A stretch of DNA of 64,000 nucleotides from Eshraghiella sp045129695 (GTDB lineage Bacteria; Bacillota; Clostridia; Lachnospirales; Lachnospiraceae), in contig JBGVJZ010000037.1 in assembly GCA_045129695.1 (NCBI GenBank), forward strand, positions 62,001 to 126,000. Direction: 5' to 3'. Below, piece after piece: positions 42,526 to 51,114 of the stretch (its first letter is position 1; every line of letters starts with the position of its first letter). The notes beneath the pieces were generated by a model that was given only the letters and a program-made list of their open reading frames with translations, was not told the DNA's origin and made no database searches. A program made the translations under genes and the position numbers.

Positions 42526-42647
42526 CCCGGTAGGGGCGGTCAAATCTCCGGGACCTATATCCCGTGCAACGGGCGTGGGGTTTCGTGTGAAAAAATTGCG
42601 TATTCAAAAGGGTAATAAGGCCCGCAGACAGGAAAGGCGGTGAGAAT
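42526..42647. other. Probable cos packaging region
   Basis: A 122-base gap between HNH and small terminase with GACCCGG, GGGGCGGTCAAATCTCCGGG, ACCTATATCCCGTGCAACGG and GGGCGTGGGG. The mix of G/C-rich half-palindromes and the position between HNH and terS match the cos regions of HNH-containing HK97-type phages. I recall very similar GGTCAAATCTC...GGACCT strings there. The cut sites cannot be placed exactly. Confidence 0.5.
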
Positions 42648-43196
42648 GTGCCAACAAAATCGAATAACACAGGCGGCCGTGGCGGAAAGCGTCCGGGTGC
42701 AGGTCGTAAGCCGAAAGCCACACTTGAAAAGGCTCAAAACGGCAACCCCGGCGGTCGCAAACTTACGATGTTAGATATCCCAGATGTGGAAGGGATACAG
42801 ATGCCAAAGCCGAATGAACTGCTTAGTGCAAAGCAGCGTGACGGTACGGAACTGAGAGCCAAGCAGATTTATGAAGATACCTGGAACTGGCTCAATTCTA
42901 TCGGCTGTGCGGGTTATGTTTCTCCGCAGACCATTGAGCGTTATGCCATGTGCGTGGCAAGATGGCTTCAATGCGAGGAGATGACCAACGAACTTGGATT
43001 TTTATCAAAACATCCGACAACCGGAAAACCCGTCACTTCACCGTTTATCAATATCGGCATCAACTACATGAACCAGGCCAGTAGGCAGTGGGATAACATC
43101 ATGCAAATTGTAAAAGAAAACTGTTCCGTGGATTTCTCCGGTACTAATCCGAATGATGACCTGGAACGATTATTGCACCAGAGAAAGGGGTTCTAA
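42648..43196 (+). CDS. terS: Terminase small subunit, P27 family
   Basis: 182 residues. It begins with a basic Gly-rich tail (GGRGGKRPGAGRKPKATLEK), then LSAKQRDGTELRAKQIYEDT and the helical IERYAMCVARWLQCEEMTNE, ending NPNDDLERLLHQRKGF, as in P27 terminases. It recognises cos DNA and loads the large subunit. The start is GTG 42648 with AAAGGCGG upstream. The large subunit gene is 5.6 kb away, separated by a DNA-modification cassette. Confidence 0.88.
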   Translation: MPTKSNNTGGRGGKRPGAGRKPKATLEKAQNGNPGGRKLTMLDIPDVEGIQMPKPNELLSAKQRDGTELRAKQIYEDTWNWLNSIGCAGYVSPQTIERYAMCVARWLQCEEMTNELGFLSKHPTTGKPVTSPFINIGINYMNQASRQWDNIMQIVKENCSVDFSGTNPNDDLERLLHQRKGF

Positions 43197-43198
43197 TT

Positions 43199-43981
43199 AT
43201 GATTGAAAAAGTAAATCCGAGCCATCCGGATAAGGTGGCAGACAGAATTGCAGGAGCCATTGTGGATTTGGCTTATGCAAATGACAGCAATCCGAAAATC
43301 GCAGTGGAGGTTTTAATCGGTCACGGTGTATGCCATACCATCATCGAAACTACTGCTGATTTGGATAAAGCAGATATTATCCGCATCGTGCATCGTATCG
43401 CAGGTGTGATGGATACGGACATTGTTATCGTTCCCCAGGATAAGCATCTGACAGGCAATCAGAAAAACGGTGTCCGTTGCGGTGATAACGGCATTTTTAA
43501 GGGTATGCCTTTGACTCCGGAGCAGAAGGAGCTTTCCCGCATTGCCCGTGATATTTATGGCAGATGCCCTTATGACGGAAAGTACATCAAGGACGGCACT
43601 CGCCTGATCATCTGCCAGAGCAATGTAAAAACAGAAGATTTGCAGATGCTTTTTACCGATGCAGAAATCAATCCTCTCGGTGACTGGACAGGCGGTACGG
43701 ATGTAGATACAGGAGCAACCAATCGCAAACTCGGTTCTGATATGGCAGACTCCGTTACCGGAGGAGGTCTGCATGGCAAAGACCTCTCCAAGGCAGATGT
43801 GTCCGTAAACATTTATGCGTTCCTTAAAGCACAGGAAACAGGACACCCGGTAGAACTTTGCTGTGCTATCGGTGATGCAGAAATTGATGGTATTCCTTAT
43901 TCCGAAGTTGTAGCCATTGCAGGAGCGTTTATTCAGAAAATTGGCGGTTTTGAAAAGTTTGCTGAATGGGGTCTGTATTAA
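43199..43981 (+). CDS. Shortened S-adenosylmethionine synthetase (MetK-like)
   Basis: 260 residues against about 380-400 for cellular MetK. Kept motifs: HPDKVADRIAGAIVDLAY at the N-terminus (His/Asp/Lys for ATP and Mg), KIAVEVLIGHGVCHTIIETT, CGDNGIFKG (variant of GAGDQG), and DSVTGGGLHGKDLSKADVSV, the Gly-rich P-loop with Lys and Asp. Much of the third repeat and connecting loops is missing. It makes SAM from Met and ATP, presumably to feed the two DNA methylases encoded right after it. It starts 2 bases after the terS stop. Confidence 0.82.
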   Translation: MIEKVNPSHPDKVADRIAGAIVDLAYANDSNPKIAVEVLIGHGVCHTIIETTADLDKADIIRIVHRIAGVMDTDIVIVPQDKHLTGNQKNGVRCGDNGIFKGMPLTPEQKELSRIARDIYGRCPYDGKYIKDGTRLIICQSNVKTEDLQMLFTDAEINPLGDWTGGTDVDTGATNRKLGSDMADSVTGGGLHGKDLSKADVSVNIYAFLKAQETGHPVELCCAIGDAEIDGIPYSEVVAIAGAFIQKIGGFEKFAEWGLY

Positions 43982-43992
43982 GGAGGTCGCGT

Positions 43993-45258
43993 ATGGGAAG
44001 AACAACGACTCAAATGAAATTAGTGTCCATTTCAAAACTGGTACCGTATGTAAATAATGCCCGCACCCATTCTCCGGAGCAGATTATGAAGCTCCGTTCC
44101 TCCCTCCGTGAGTTCGGCTTCATCAATCCTGTCATTATTGATAAGGAGTTCGGTATCATTGCCGGACACGGCCGTGTGATGGCAGCCAAGGAGGAAGGCA
44201 TCGATGAGGTGCCTTGCGTCTTTGTGGATTATCTTACCGAGGCACAGAAAAAAGCATACATCCTTGCCGACAACCGCATGGCACTTGACGCAGGTTGGGA
44301 TGAAGAAATGTTAAAGATTGAAATTGAGTCTCTGCAGGGCATGGATTTTGATATCGGTCTTGCAGGCTTTGACGATGATGAAATCGCAGACCTCTTTTCC
44401 GGAGATGATAAATCCGATGTGGAAGAGGACGATTTCGATTTAAGTGACGCATTGGAAAAGGCGGCTTTTGTCGAAAAAGGTGATGTGTGGACGGTGGGCA
44501 GACACCGACTTATGTGTGGTGATGCCACCAATCCCGATGACGTTGCCACCCTTATGGATGGTAAGAAAGCCAATCTTGTGCTGACCGACCCTCCGTACAA
44601 TGTAGCCTTTGAAAGTTCCGATGGTCTGTCTATTAAAAACGATAAGATGGCAAGCGAGAAGTTTTATGAATTTCTGTTATCGGCATTTCAGAATATGGCT
44701 GCCCACCTGGAAAAAGGCGGTGCCGCTTATGTGTTCCACGCTGACACGGAAGGTCTTAATTTCCGTAAGGCATTTATCGATGCAGGCTTTCACCTTTCCG
44801 GCTGTTGCATTTGGGTCAAGAACTCCCTGGTACTTGGCAGAAGTGATTATCAGTGGCAGCACGAACCAGTTCTTTACGGTTTCCTTCAGAACGGCAAGCA
44901 CTATTGGAGCAAGAATGCAGGAAGAAGTCAGACCACCATCTGGAACTTCGATAAGCCGAAGAAAAATAAAAACCATCCGACTTCCAAGCCTCTCGACCTG
45001 CTTGCCTACCCGATTGGAAACTCAAGCCGTGAGAATTCTATCGTGGTGGATACCTTCGGTGGCAGCGGGTCAACGTTGATGGCTTGCGAGAGAACCAACC
45101 GTATCTGCCATACGATGGAACTGGATGAAAAGTACGCATCGGTTATTCTCCGCAGATATGTGGAAGATACGGGTGATGCAGACGGTGTCTTTGTTATCCG
45201 TGACGGTGTGCAGATACCTTATGCCGACCTTGTGAAGGAGGTTGGTGCAGATGAATAA
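43993..45258 (+). CDS. ParB-like nuclease domain fused to DNA N4/N6-methyltransferase
   Basis: 421 residues. The N-terminal ParB/Srx domain (about 1-110) has VSISKLVPYVNNARTHSPEQ and GIIAGHGRVMAAKEEGIDEV. An acidic linker leads to a beta-class methylase with DPPY (Asp199, LVLTDPPYNVAFE) placed before the SAM motif VVDTFGGSGSTLMACERTNR. The joining of ParB and methylase is common in phages. It methylates adenine-N6 or cytosine-N4. GGAGG lies 7 bases before ATG 43993. The stop overlaps the next gene by 8 bases. Confidence 0.9.
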   Translation: MGRTTTQMKLVSISKLVPYVNNARTHSPEQIMKLRSSLREFGFINPVIIDKEFGIIAGHGRVMAAKEEGIDEVPCVFVDYLTEAQKKAYILADNRMALDAGWDEEMLKIEIESLQGMDFDIGLAGFDDDEIADLFSGDDKSDVEEDDFDLSDALEKAAFVEKGDVWTVGRHRLMCGDATNPDDVATLMDGKKANLVLTDPPYNVAFESSDGLSIKNDKMASEKFYEFLLSAFQNMAAHLEKGGAAYVFHADTEGLNFRKAFIDAGFHLSGCCIWVKNSLVLGRSDYQWQHEPVLYGFLQNGKHYWSKNAGRSQTTIWNFDKPKKNKNHPTSKPLDLLAYPIGNSSRENSIVVDTFGGSGSTLMACERTNRICHTMELDEKYASVILRRYVEDTGDADGVFVIRDGVQIPYADLVKEVGADE

Positions 45259-47068
45259 GAAACCTATGACCCTCGGTAGCCTGTTTGACGGCTCCGGGGG
45301 ATTTCCTTTGGGAGGCTTGATTTCTGGTATAACCCCTCTGTGGGCATCGGAAGTTGAGCCTTTTCCTATTCGTGTAACTAGTAAGCGTATCCCTCAGATG
45401 AAGCACTTGGGTGATATTTCAACTATCAACGGTGCGGAGGTTGAACCCGTGGACATTATCACATTCGGCAGTCCCTGCCAGGATATGAGTGTGGCGGGAA
45501 AACGTAGCGGTCTTGATGGTGAGCGTTCCTGCCTGTTCTACGAAGCAATCCGAATCGTAAAAGAAATGAGGTGTAAAACCAATGGTGAGTATCCAAGATA
45601 CATCGTGTGGGAAAACGTCCCCGGTGCTTTCTCCTCCAATGCCGGAGAAGATTTCAAAGCCGTCCTCGAAGCTGTCGCATCCGTCAAAGGTGACTATGCT
45701 GTCCCTCATCCTCCAAAAGGAAAATGGACAGGTGCAGGAGAAATCATGGGAGATGGTTTCAGTATCGCCTGGAGATGCGTTGACGCGCAGTTTTGGGGAG
45801 TTCCCCAAAGAAGAAGACGTATCTATCTTGTCGCAGATTTTAATGGTGGGTGTGCCGGAAAAATATTATTTGAGTCAGAAGGCCTGTTTAGGAATCTTGA
45901 AACGAGCCGATGCCCGTGGAAAAGAACTGCCGGAACTTTTGAAGAAAGCACTCCTGCGACAGGCATCGTCTTAAACGACCAAGGCGGCAACCGTATGGAT
46001 GTCACCGATGATGTGACCTGCACCCTTCGTGCCGAAGCACATCATCCGCCTTGTGTTATGGAGTCTGCAGGATTTTGCACGGAACACTCTGCCGACAGCC
46101 GTGGCATTGGCTATGAAACAGAAAAATCTCCAACACTTAGAGCAGGAGTCGTTCCTGCAACTGTATATGAAAATCACTCACAGGATACCCGATATGTGGG
46201 TCCCCTTGATGTAGCGCAGACCGTGGCAGCAACCTACGGCACTGGCGGAAACAATCAGCCGTTTGTGGTAGAGCCGACTGCTTTCGGTGTCTGCTCCAAG
46301 GACAGCAATGCCATGAAATCAGCCAATCCCAACAGTGGTTTTTATAAGGCAGATACTTCACGAACCCTTGACGGCAACGGTGGGAATCCTACCTGCAATC
46401 AGGGCGGCATCGCTATTGTGGAAGGCAACGGCTCTCGTCCTTCCCACCATGGTAACGGTTATGCCGAAAGTGATGTCATGTACACCTTGAACACCGTAGA
46501 CCGCCACGCCGTTGTCTATGCCATCGACCGTGAAAGTTATAACTGCGGTCAGAACTTCGCAAGGAATATGGGTATCAGTGATGAGGGTGTCAATTCTACA
46601 CTGAAAGCCACGGGACCCGATGCGGTTGCCGTTCCCACCTACTCAAGCAGTAAGGCATCGTTCTTTACTTCTGCAGAAGAGGAACTTGCCAACACTTTAG
46701 TAGCTACGGATTACAAAGACCCTCCGCTTGTCAACGATACTGATGCGGATCTGGAATACATTGTTCGTAGGCTGACACCTACGGAATGTGCAAGGCTCCA
46801 GGGATTTCCGGATTGGTGGTGCGCTGACCTTGGTGAGAAACTTCCTTCTGAAGAGGAACTCACACGGTGGGCAGAAATCTTTGAAACACATCGTAAGATT
46901 GTGGGAACATCAAGCAAACCGAAAACACGGAAGCAGATATTCAAGTGGCTTCAGAACCCTCATTCCGATTCAGCGGAGTATAAGATGTGGGGCAACGGCG
47001 TGGCACTGCCCAATGTGGTGTATGTGCTGACAGGCATCGTGTACTATACACAAAATAAAGGGGTGTAA
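45251..47068 (+). CDS. Large phage DNA (cytosine-5)-methyltransferase with extended recognition region
   Basis: 605 residues. Motif I SLFDGSGGFPLGGL, motif IV FGSPCQDMSVAGKR (Cys76), motif VI VWENVPGAFSSN, motif VIII PQRRRRIYLVADF, then IX/X only near the end (LTPTECARLQGFPDWW, then MWGNGVALPNVVYVL). Between VIII and IX lie about 310 residues, far more than a usual target-recognition domain, with repeated short patterns such as CTLRAEAHHPPCV, PTLRAGVVPATV, YTLNTVDRHAVV and STLKATGPDAVA. This is the layout of phage multi-specific C5 methylases. Confidence 0.88.
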   Translation: MNKKPMTLGSLFDGSGGFPLGGLISGITPLWASEVEPFPIRVTSKRIPQMKHLGDISTINGAEVEPVDIITFGSPCQDMSVAGKRSGLDGERSCLFYEAIRIVKEMRCKTNGEYPRYIVWENVPGAFSSNAGEDFKAVLEAVASVKGDYAVPHPPKGKWTGAGEIMGDGFSIAWRCVDAQFWGVPQRRRRIYLVADFNGGCAGKILFESEGLFRNLETSRCPWKRTAGTFEESTPATGIVLNDQGGNRMDVTDDVTCTLRAEAHHPPCVMESAGFCTEHSADSRGIGYETEKSPTLRAGVVPATVYENHSQDTRYVGPLDVAQTVAATYGTGGNNQPFVVEPTAFGVCSKDSNAMKSANPNSGFYKADTSRTLDGNGGNPTCNQGGIAIVEGNGSRPSHHGNGYAESDVMYTLNTVDRHAVVYAIDRESYNCGQNFARNMGISDEGVNSTLKATGPDAVAVPTYSSSKASFFTSAEEELANTLVATDYKDPPLVNDTDADLEYIVRRLTPTECARLQGFPDWWCADLGEKLPSEEELTRWAEIFETHRKIVGTSSKPKTRKQIFKWLQNPHSDSAEYKMWGNGVALPNVVYVLTGIVYYTQNKGV

Positions 47069-47106
47069 ATCTACAAACTTTCTCCCTTGTATTTTGAACA
47101 TATTAC

Positions 47107-47137
47107 TTGCTATTTTGAGCCTTTAGAGTGATATATG
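47107..47137 (+). promoter_or_regulatory. Possible promoter in the gap after the C5 methylase gene
   Basis: TTGCTA (47107-47112) with ATATAT or TATATG 18-19 bp further on. The gap is AT-rich compared with its neighbours. Only a weak match. Confidence 0.25.
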
Positions 47138-47167
47138 TAGTACCGAAAATTAAAGGAGGTACTCACA

Positions 47168-47917
47168 ATGAGAATTCATTACAATGTTCCCGGTAAAAAA
47201 CGCAAGGAACTGGCACAGACCATAGCCACATGGCTTGAGGCAGACTGCAGGTACAATGGAGTTCCCACCTGTGCATACGAAGTGGACTACTTCACAATCG
47301 ACAAGGAAGGCAACCTGCTGTTTGACGATATGGCAGACAGCGAGGTCATCGAAAAACTTCTGGAGCATCTTTACGATGAGGGATTTGAAAGCGACATCTC
47401 AGAGTATGACAGCAAACAGCAAGAGCCTGTAATTTCCGAAGAAGAGCCGATGGAAGATTGCCCGCCGGATTACCTTACTCCTTCCGAAAACAAGCCACAG
47501 GGCGAAACGGTGGAACTTACGGTGGAGATTCCCCTTGATAAGGTTGCGGTCGGTAACCTTACAAATCTTCTGGATGCCAAGGGCAGCCTTATAAAGAAAG
47601 CCTTGGGCATTCCTGCAACGCCAATCGAAGTCGGAGAGGAAAGGATTTCCTTTCCTTGGTTCGAGAATGGTTTGGATGCAGATGAGGTCAAGGCTTATAG
47701 CCATTTCATTGCTGCCCTTTGTGAAATGAGTCGAAATCAGAAACGCATCAGTGCAACGGAAAAAGCAGTCGACAACGAGAAATACGCATTCCGCTGTTTT
47801 CTCCTTCGCCTCGGCTTTATCGGGAACGAATACAAGACCGAGAGAAAAATCCTGCTCCGCAATCTTTCCGGCAGCAGTGCTTTCAAAGGAGGTGCCAAGA
47901 ATGAGATTTCCGAATAA
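47168..47917 (+). CDS. Phage accessory protein, function unknown
   Basis: 249 residues. The N-terminal RIHYNVPGKKRKELAQTIAT, then YEVDYFTIDKEGNLLFDDMA is a small alpha/beta domain I do not recognise by function; similar starts are found in proteins of many Firmicutes phages and elements. A Pro/Glu-rich linker follows, then a C-terminal helical part with LVEVPLDK-like strand VELTVEIPLDKVAVGN. AAAGGAGG lies 9 bases before ATG. The end overlaps the next gene by 17 bases. Confidence 0.6.
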   Translation: MRIHYNVPGKKRKELAQTIATWLEADCRYNGVPTCAYEVDYFTIDKEGNLLFDDMADSEVIEKLLEHLYDEGFESDISEYDSKQQEPVISEEEPMEDCPPDYLTPSENKPQGETVELTVEIPLDKVAVGNLTNLLDAKGSLIKKALGIPATPIEVGEERISFPWFENGLDADEVKAYSHFIAALCEMSRNQKRISATEKAVDNEKYAFRCFLLRLGFIGNEYKTERKILLRNLSGSSAFKGGAKNEISE

Positions 47918-48290
47918 AGAAACGGTTGAGCGTGTAAGAAAAGCCTATCCCGTTGGATGCCGTGTGGAGCTTGTCCGAATGGACGATGAACAGGCTCCCC
48001 CGATCGGAACAAAGGGTACGGTCAGAGGTGTGGATGACACAGCCTCCATCATGGTTAGATGGGATACAGGCTCCGGATTGAATGTAGTGTACGGTGTCGA
48101 TATTTGTCGAAAACTGGACGCAGTGTCCATTACCTGTTACGGTAGCACCGAGGTTTGGGATAGCAGAAAAGAGGCTGTCGACTTCTACCTTGGTGCCATT
48201 GCAGGGTCAGAGGGCAGTGAGTGTGAACGCTATACCAAGATTTACACCGAACTGCTTATGGGCAAGGAGGTCTGCAGCGATGAATACTAA
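47901..48290 (+). CDS. DUF4314-containing phage protein
   Basis: 129 residues. VGCRVELVRMDDEQAPPIGT, then KGTVRGVDDTASIMVRWDTG and LNVVYGVD make the small beta-barrel DUF4314 domain (about 15-70). The rest, with EVWDSRKEAVDFYLGAIAGS and ERYTKIYTELLMG, is helical and often found fused to it. AAAGGAGG lies 8 bases before ATG 47901. Function unknown; it overlaps both neighbours, so it is part of a tightly coupled cluster. Confidence 0.75.
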   Translation: MRFPNKETVERVRKAYPVGCRVELVRMDDEQAPPIGTKGTVRGVDDTASIMVRWDTGSGLNVVYGVDICRKLDAVSITCYGSTEVWDSRKEAVDFYLGAIAGSEGSECERYTKIYTELLMGKEVCSDEY

Positions 48291-48462
48291 AGTGAAAGAG
48301 CAGATTCTCGCCATCCGTGCCACAGGACGAACCAATATGTTTGATGTTCCAATGGTGCAGTACATTGCAAACCAGATGCATTTTTACGAATTGGTGGTGT
48401 ACCTTGAGGAGTACCGAAAGGAATACACCCACTTCATTCTCACAGGCGAAACGGAGGACTGA
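48280..48462 (+). CDS. DUF5049-type small phage protein
   Basis: 60 residues: MNTKVKEQILAIRATGRTNM, then FDVPMVQYIANQMHFYELVV and YLEEYRKEYTHFILTG. It is a short helical protein matching the DUF5049 pattern seen next to DUF4314 in Firmicutes phages. AAGGAGG lies 9 bases before ATG 48280, within the end of the preceding gene. No function is known. Confidence 0.7.
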   Translation: MNTKVKEQILAIRATGRTNMFDVPMVQYIANQMHFYELVVYLEEYRKEYTHFILTGETED

Positions 48463-48464
48463 TT

Positions 48465-48704
48465 ATGTGGAAAGAAGGAACTATCGGCATACCGAAGAAA
48501 GCCGGCGGCTACAAAGCAGTCCACTACTGGATTAAGGTTTATGAGGAAGGCAGCCAGTTTGGCATCAACGGCGGTAAAATCAGCAAGCTGATGCTGAAAC
48601 TCGATGGCGAGATTATTGCCAACTATGACAGAGGTTGGGATGTTGACCCCACAACCGAAGAAGCCAATCTTGCCCTTTGCATTTTACTGAACGAACACAA
48701 TTAA
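48465..48704 (+). CDS. Small phage protein, function unknown
   Basis: 79 residues: a beta-rich domain with YKAVHYWIKVYEEGSQFGIN, then GKISKLMLKLDGEIIANYDR and the end DPTTEEANLALCILLNEHN. Similar proteins occur in the same place, before the large terminase, in related phages. It starts 2 bases after the previous stop. No catalytic residues are evident. Confidence 0.65.
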   Translation: MWKEGTIGIPKKAGGYKAVHYWIKVYEEGSQFGINGGKISKLMLKLDGEIIANYDRGWDVDPTTEEANLALCILLNEHN

Positions 48705-48758
48705 AAATCCTGTAAAGGCAGGACGGAGCCGAGAGGCTCTGTTCCTCGTATACGCAAA

Positions 48759-48789
48759 GTCGCACCGAATATGGTGGCGGCTATTTTTT
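48759..48789 (+). terminator. Terminator-like hairpin before the large terminase gene
   Basis: GTCGCACC and GGTGGCGGC form a stem with one bulged base, followed by TATTTTTT. Two more small hairpins (CCTG...CAGG at about 48710 and GGAGCC-gaga-GGCTCT at about 48725) precede it. Because it lies inside the late operon it must be partly read through. Confidence 0.5.
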
Positions 48790-48816
48790 ATGCCATTTTT
48801 GAGGAGGTGACGGCAT

Positions 48817-50421
48817 TTGAGAAAACTGAAAAACTATAAGCCAACCCGCTTTATGGCGGAGGGCAGCTATTATGATAAAGATGCCGCCGACCACGCAGTA
48901 TGCTTTATCGAAAAATTCTGCTGTCACACTAAAGGCACATGGGATGGAAAACCCTTTGAACTGATTGACTGGCAGGAGCAGATTATCCGAGATATCTTCG
49001 GTGTCCTCAAACCAAACGGATACAGGCAGTTCAACACAGCCTATATTGAAATTCCAAAGAAACAAGGTAAATCGGAACTGGCAGCGGCAGTGGCGCTGTA
49101 TCTTTTATGTGCTGATTTTGAACCGGGTGCAGAGGTTTACGGCTGTGCTGCTGATAAAGACCAAGCACGAATCGTATTTGACGTTGCTTTAGAAATGGTA
49201 AGGCGAAGTCCTCTGCTTAAAAATAAGATGACCATCCAGGCAAGCCAGAAGACTATGACCTACAATCCTACGGGAAGTAAGTACAAGGCACTGTCTGCGG
49301 ATGTGGCAAATAAGCATGGTTTCAATACCCACGGTGTTATTTTTGATGAGCTGCATACCCAACCGAACAGAAAATTGTTTGATGTAATGACCAAGGGTTC
49401 CGGCGATGCAAGAATGCAGCCGCTTTATTTCCTGATCACAACGGCGGGAAATGATACACAGTCCATCTGTTATGAAACGCACCAAAAGGCAAAGGATATC
49501 ATCGAAGGAAGAAAAGTGGACCCTACCTTCTACCCTGTGATTTATGGTGCAGAAGACGATGATGACTGGACAGACCCGGAAGTATGGAAGAAAGCCAATC
49601 CTTCCCTTGGTGTGACGGTTGGTATCGATAAGGTGCAGCAAGCCTGTGAACAGGCAAAGCAGAACCCCGGCGAAGAGAATGCATTCCGACAGTTAAGGCT
49701 AAATCAGTGGGTCAAGCAGGCTGTTCGTTGGATGCCGATGGCGGTTTGGGATGCCTGTGCATTTCCTACCGATAAATCGGAACTGGAAGGGCGTGTCTGC
49801 TACGGCGGTCTTGACCTTTCAAGTACAACGGATATCACTGCATTTGTGTTGGTGTTTCCGCCGGAAGATGAGGATGATAAATATATCATTCTGCCTTACT
49901 TCTGGATTCCGGAAGACAACATCGACCTGCGTGTGCGCCGTGACCATGTGCCGTATGACATTTGGGAGCGTCAGGACTTGCTTATGACTACCGAGGGCAA
50001 TGTTGTCCATTACGGATACATTGAGAAATTCATCGAGTCTTTGGGTGAGAAATATAACATCCGTGAAATTGCCTATGACCGTTGGGGCGCTGTGCAGATG
50101 GTACAGAACCTTGAAGGTATGGGATTTACGGTAGTACCTTTTGGGCAGGGATATAAGGATATGTCGCCTCCTACAAAGGAACTGATGAAACTTGCGATGG
50201 AGAAGAAACTGGCTCATGGCGGGCATCCTGTTCTTCGTTGGATGATGGATAACATCTACATCAAGACAGACCCTGCCGGAAATATCAAAGCAGATAAAGC
50301 CAAATCCACAGAGAAGATTGACGGTGCTGTTGCAACGATTATGGCACTTGACCGTGCGATTCGTTGTGGTAATAGCAATAGTGCCTCGGTTTATGATGAC
50401 CGTGGAATTTTATTTATTTAA
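48817..50421 (+). CDS. terL: Terminase large subunit (HK97-type)
   Basis: 534 residues. The ATPase has Walker A IPKKQGKSELAAAVALYLL (about 75-93), Walker B GVIFDELHT and TTAGND coupling motif. The C-terminal nuclease has YGGLDLSSTTDITAFVLVF and AYDRWGAVQMVQNLEGM. It packs DNA into proheads and cuts it. The start is TTG 48817 with GAGGAGG 9 bases upstream. The final 40 residues contain KSTEKIDGAVATIMALDRAI, the family end. Confidence 0.93.
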   Translation: MRKLKNYKPTRFMAEGSYYDKDAADHAVCFIEKFCCHTKGTWDGKPFELIDWQEQIIRDIFGVLKPNGYRQFNTAYIEIPKKQGKSELAAAVALYLLCADFEPGAEVYGCAADKDQARIVFDVALEMVRRSPLLKNKMTIQASQKTMTYNPTGSKYKALSADVANKHGFNTHGVIFDELHTQPNRKLFDVMTKGSGDARMQPLYFLITTAGNDTQSICYETHQKAKDIIEGRKVDPTFYPVIYGAEDDDDWTDPEVWKKANPSLGVTVGIDKVQQACEQAKQNPGEENAFRQLRLNQWVKQAVRWMPMAVWDACAFPTDKSELEGRVCYGGLDLSSTTDITAFVLVFPPEDEDDKYIILPYFWIPEDNIDLRVRRDHVPYDIWERQDLLMTTEGNVVHYGYIEKFIESLGEKYNIREIAYDRWGAVQMVQNLEGMGFTVVPFGQGYKDMSPPTKELMKLAMEKKLAHGGHPVLRWMMDNIYIKTDPAGNIKADKAKSTEKIDGAVATIMALDRAIRCGNSNSASVYDDRGILFI

Positions 50422-50425
50422 CCCC

Positions 50426-50454
50426 TTGCACATTCTGATTATGTGTGCTAATAT
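50426..50454 (+). promoter_or_regulatory. Promoter of the inserted three-gene cassette
   Basis: TTGCAC (50426-50431), exact 17-bp spacer, TAATAT (50449-50454). It begins 4 bases after the large terminase stop codon, inside the otherwise continuous late operon. Confidence 0.5.
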
Positions 50455-50500
50455 TAGATCACAAAATATTATACCACATTATCAGAAAGGGGTGTTGAGT

Positions 50501-50854
50501 ATGGCAGTAACTGTCTCCGTTACATTAACTGATGAAGAATATGAGGAGGTTTTGGTTAAATCCAAAGCAATAGGTTTATCTGTTGCACAGTATGTAAAGA
50601 AGTATCCAATCTCAGTAGATGATTTTGATAGCAGATATTCATACCTTAAGGAACAGGCACTTTTACAGCCTGCAGGAGTTCCCTTTACGGTTATGTCTTT
50701 GTTTGATGATTGGGATACTATCCCACGAGGAGTAAAACTGTCGCTGGGAAGAAATTTTTATCATCTTGTAAAGAGGGAAACCCAAGAACTAATTCAGATA
50801 AAACCTGCGGGAAAAACAAGTTCCAATGTTCAGCTATATGTTAAGGAGGGATAA
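50501..50854 (+). CDS. DUF1413 domain protein (cassette gene 1)
   Basis: 117 residues. The N-terminal SVTLTDEEYEEVLVKSKAIG, then LSVAQYVKKYPI looks like a ribbon-helix-helix/ArsR-size DNA-binding-like start. The C-terminal FTVMSLFDDWDTIPRGVKLS, then LGRNFYHLVK is the DUF1413 pattern (W-x-x-I-P-x-G-x-R/K-x-x-L-G-R-x-F). Function unknown. AAAGGGG lies 10 bases before ATG 50501. It differs from the flanking head genes by its AT-rich codons. Confidence 0.75.
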   Translation: MAVTVSVTLTDEEYEEVLVKSKAIGLSVAQYVKKYPISVDDFDSRYSYLKEQALLQPAGVPFTVMSLFDDWDTIPRGVKLSLGRNFYHLVKRETQELIQIKPAGKTSSNVQLYVKEG

Positions 50855-50857
50855 TCG

Positions 50858-51088
50858 ATGCAACCAGATTATGTAAAAAGAAGAGTGGAGCGAGAAATTG
50901 TAGACACTATGAAAAAATATCCCGGTGGTCGAGATACAAGAAAACTTATATCAGAAGTATTGGGAAATCTTCAAAAAACTTACCCATCTCTTAACAGGTA
51001 TCATGTTGCAGGTATGTTGGCTTGGATTCTCCAAAAGTATAATTTTTCATTAACTACACGCTATCCTGGATTTATGGTTAGTGTGTGA
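50858..51088 (+). CDS. Small helical protein (cassette gene 2), function unknown
   Basis: 76 residues: VKRRVEREIVDTMKKYPGGR, then DTRKLISEVLGNLQKTYPSL and NRYHVAGMLAWILQKYNF. It resembles a small winged-helix or helical bundle that might bind DNA. AAGGAGG lies 9 bases before ATG. It starts 3 bases after cassette gene 1. Confidence 0.6.
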   Translation: MQPDYVKRRVEREIVDTMKKYPGGRDTRKLISEVLGNLQKTYPSLNRYHVAGMLAWILQKYNFSLTTRYPGFMVSV

Positions 51089-51114
51089 AACTAAAAATTC
51101 TGGAGGAATGTAAA

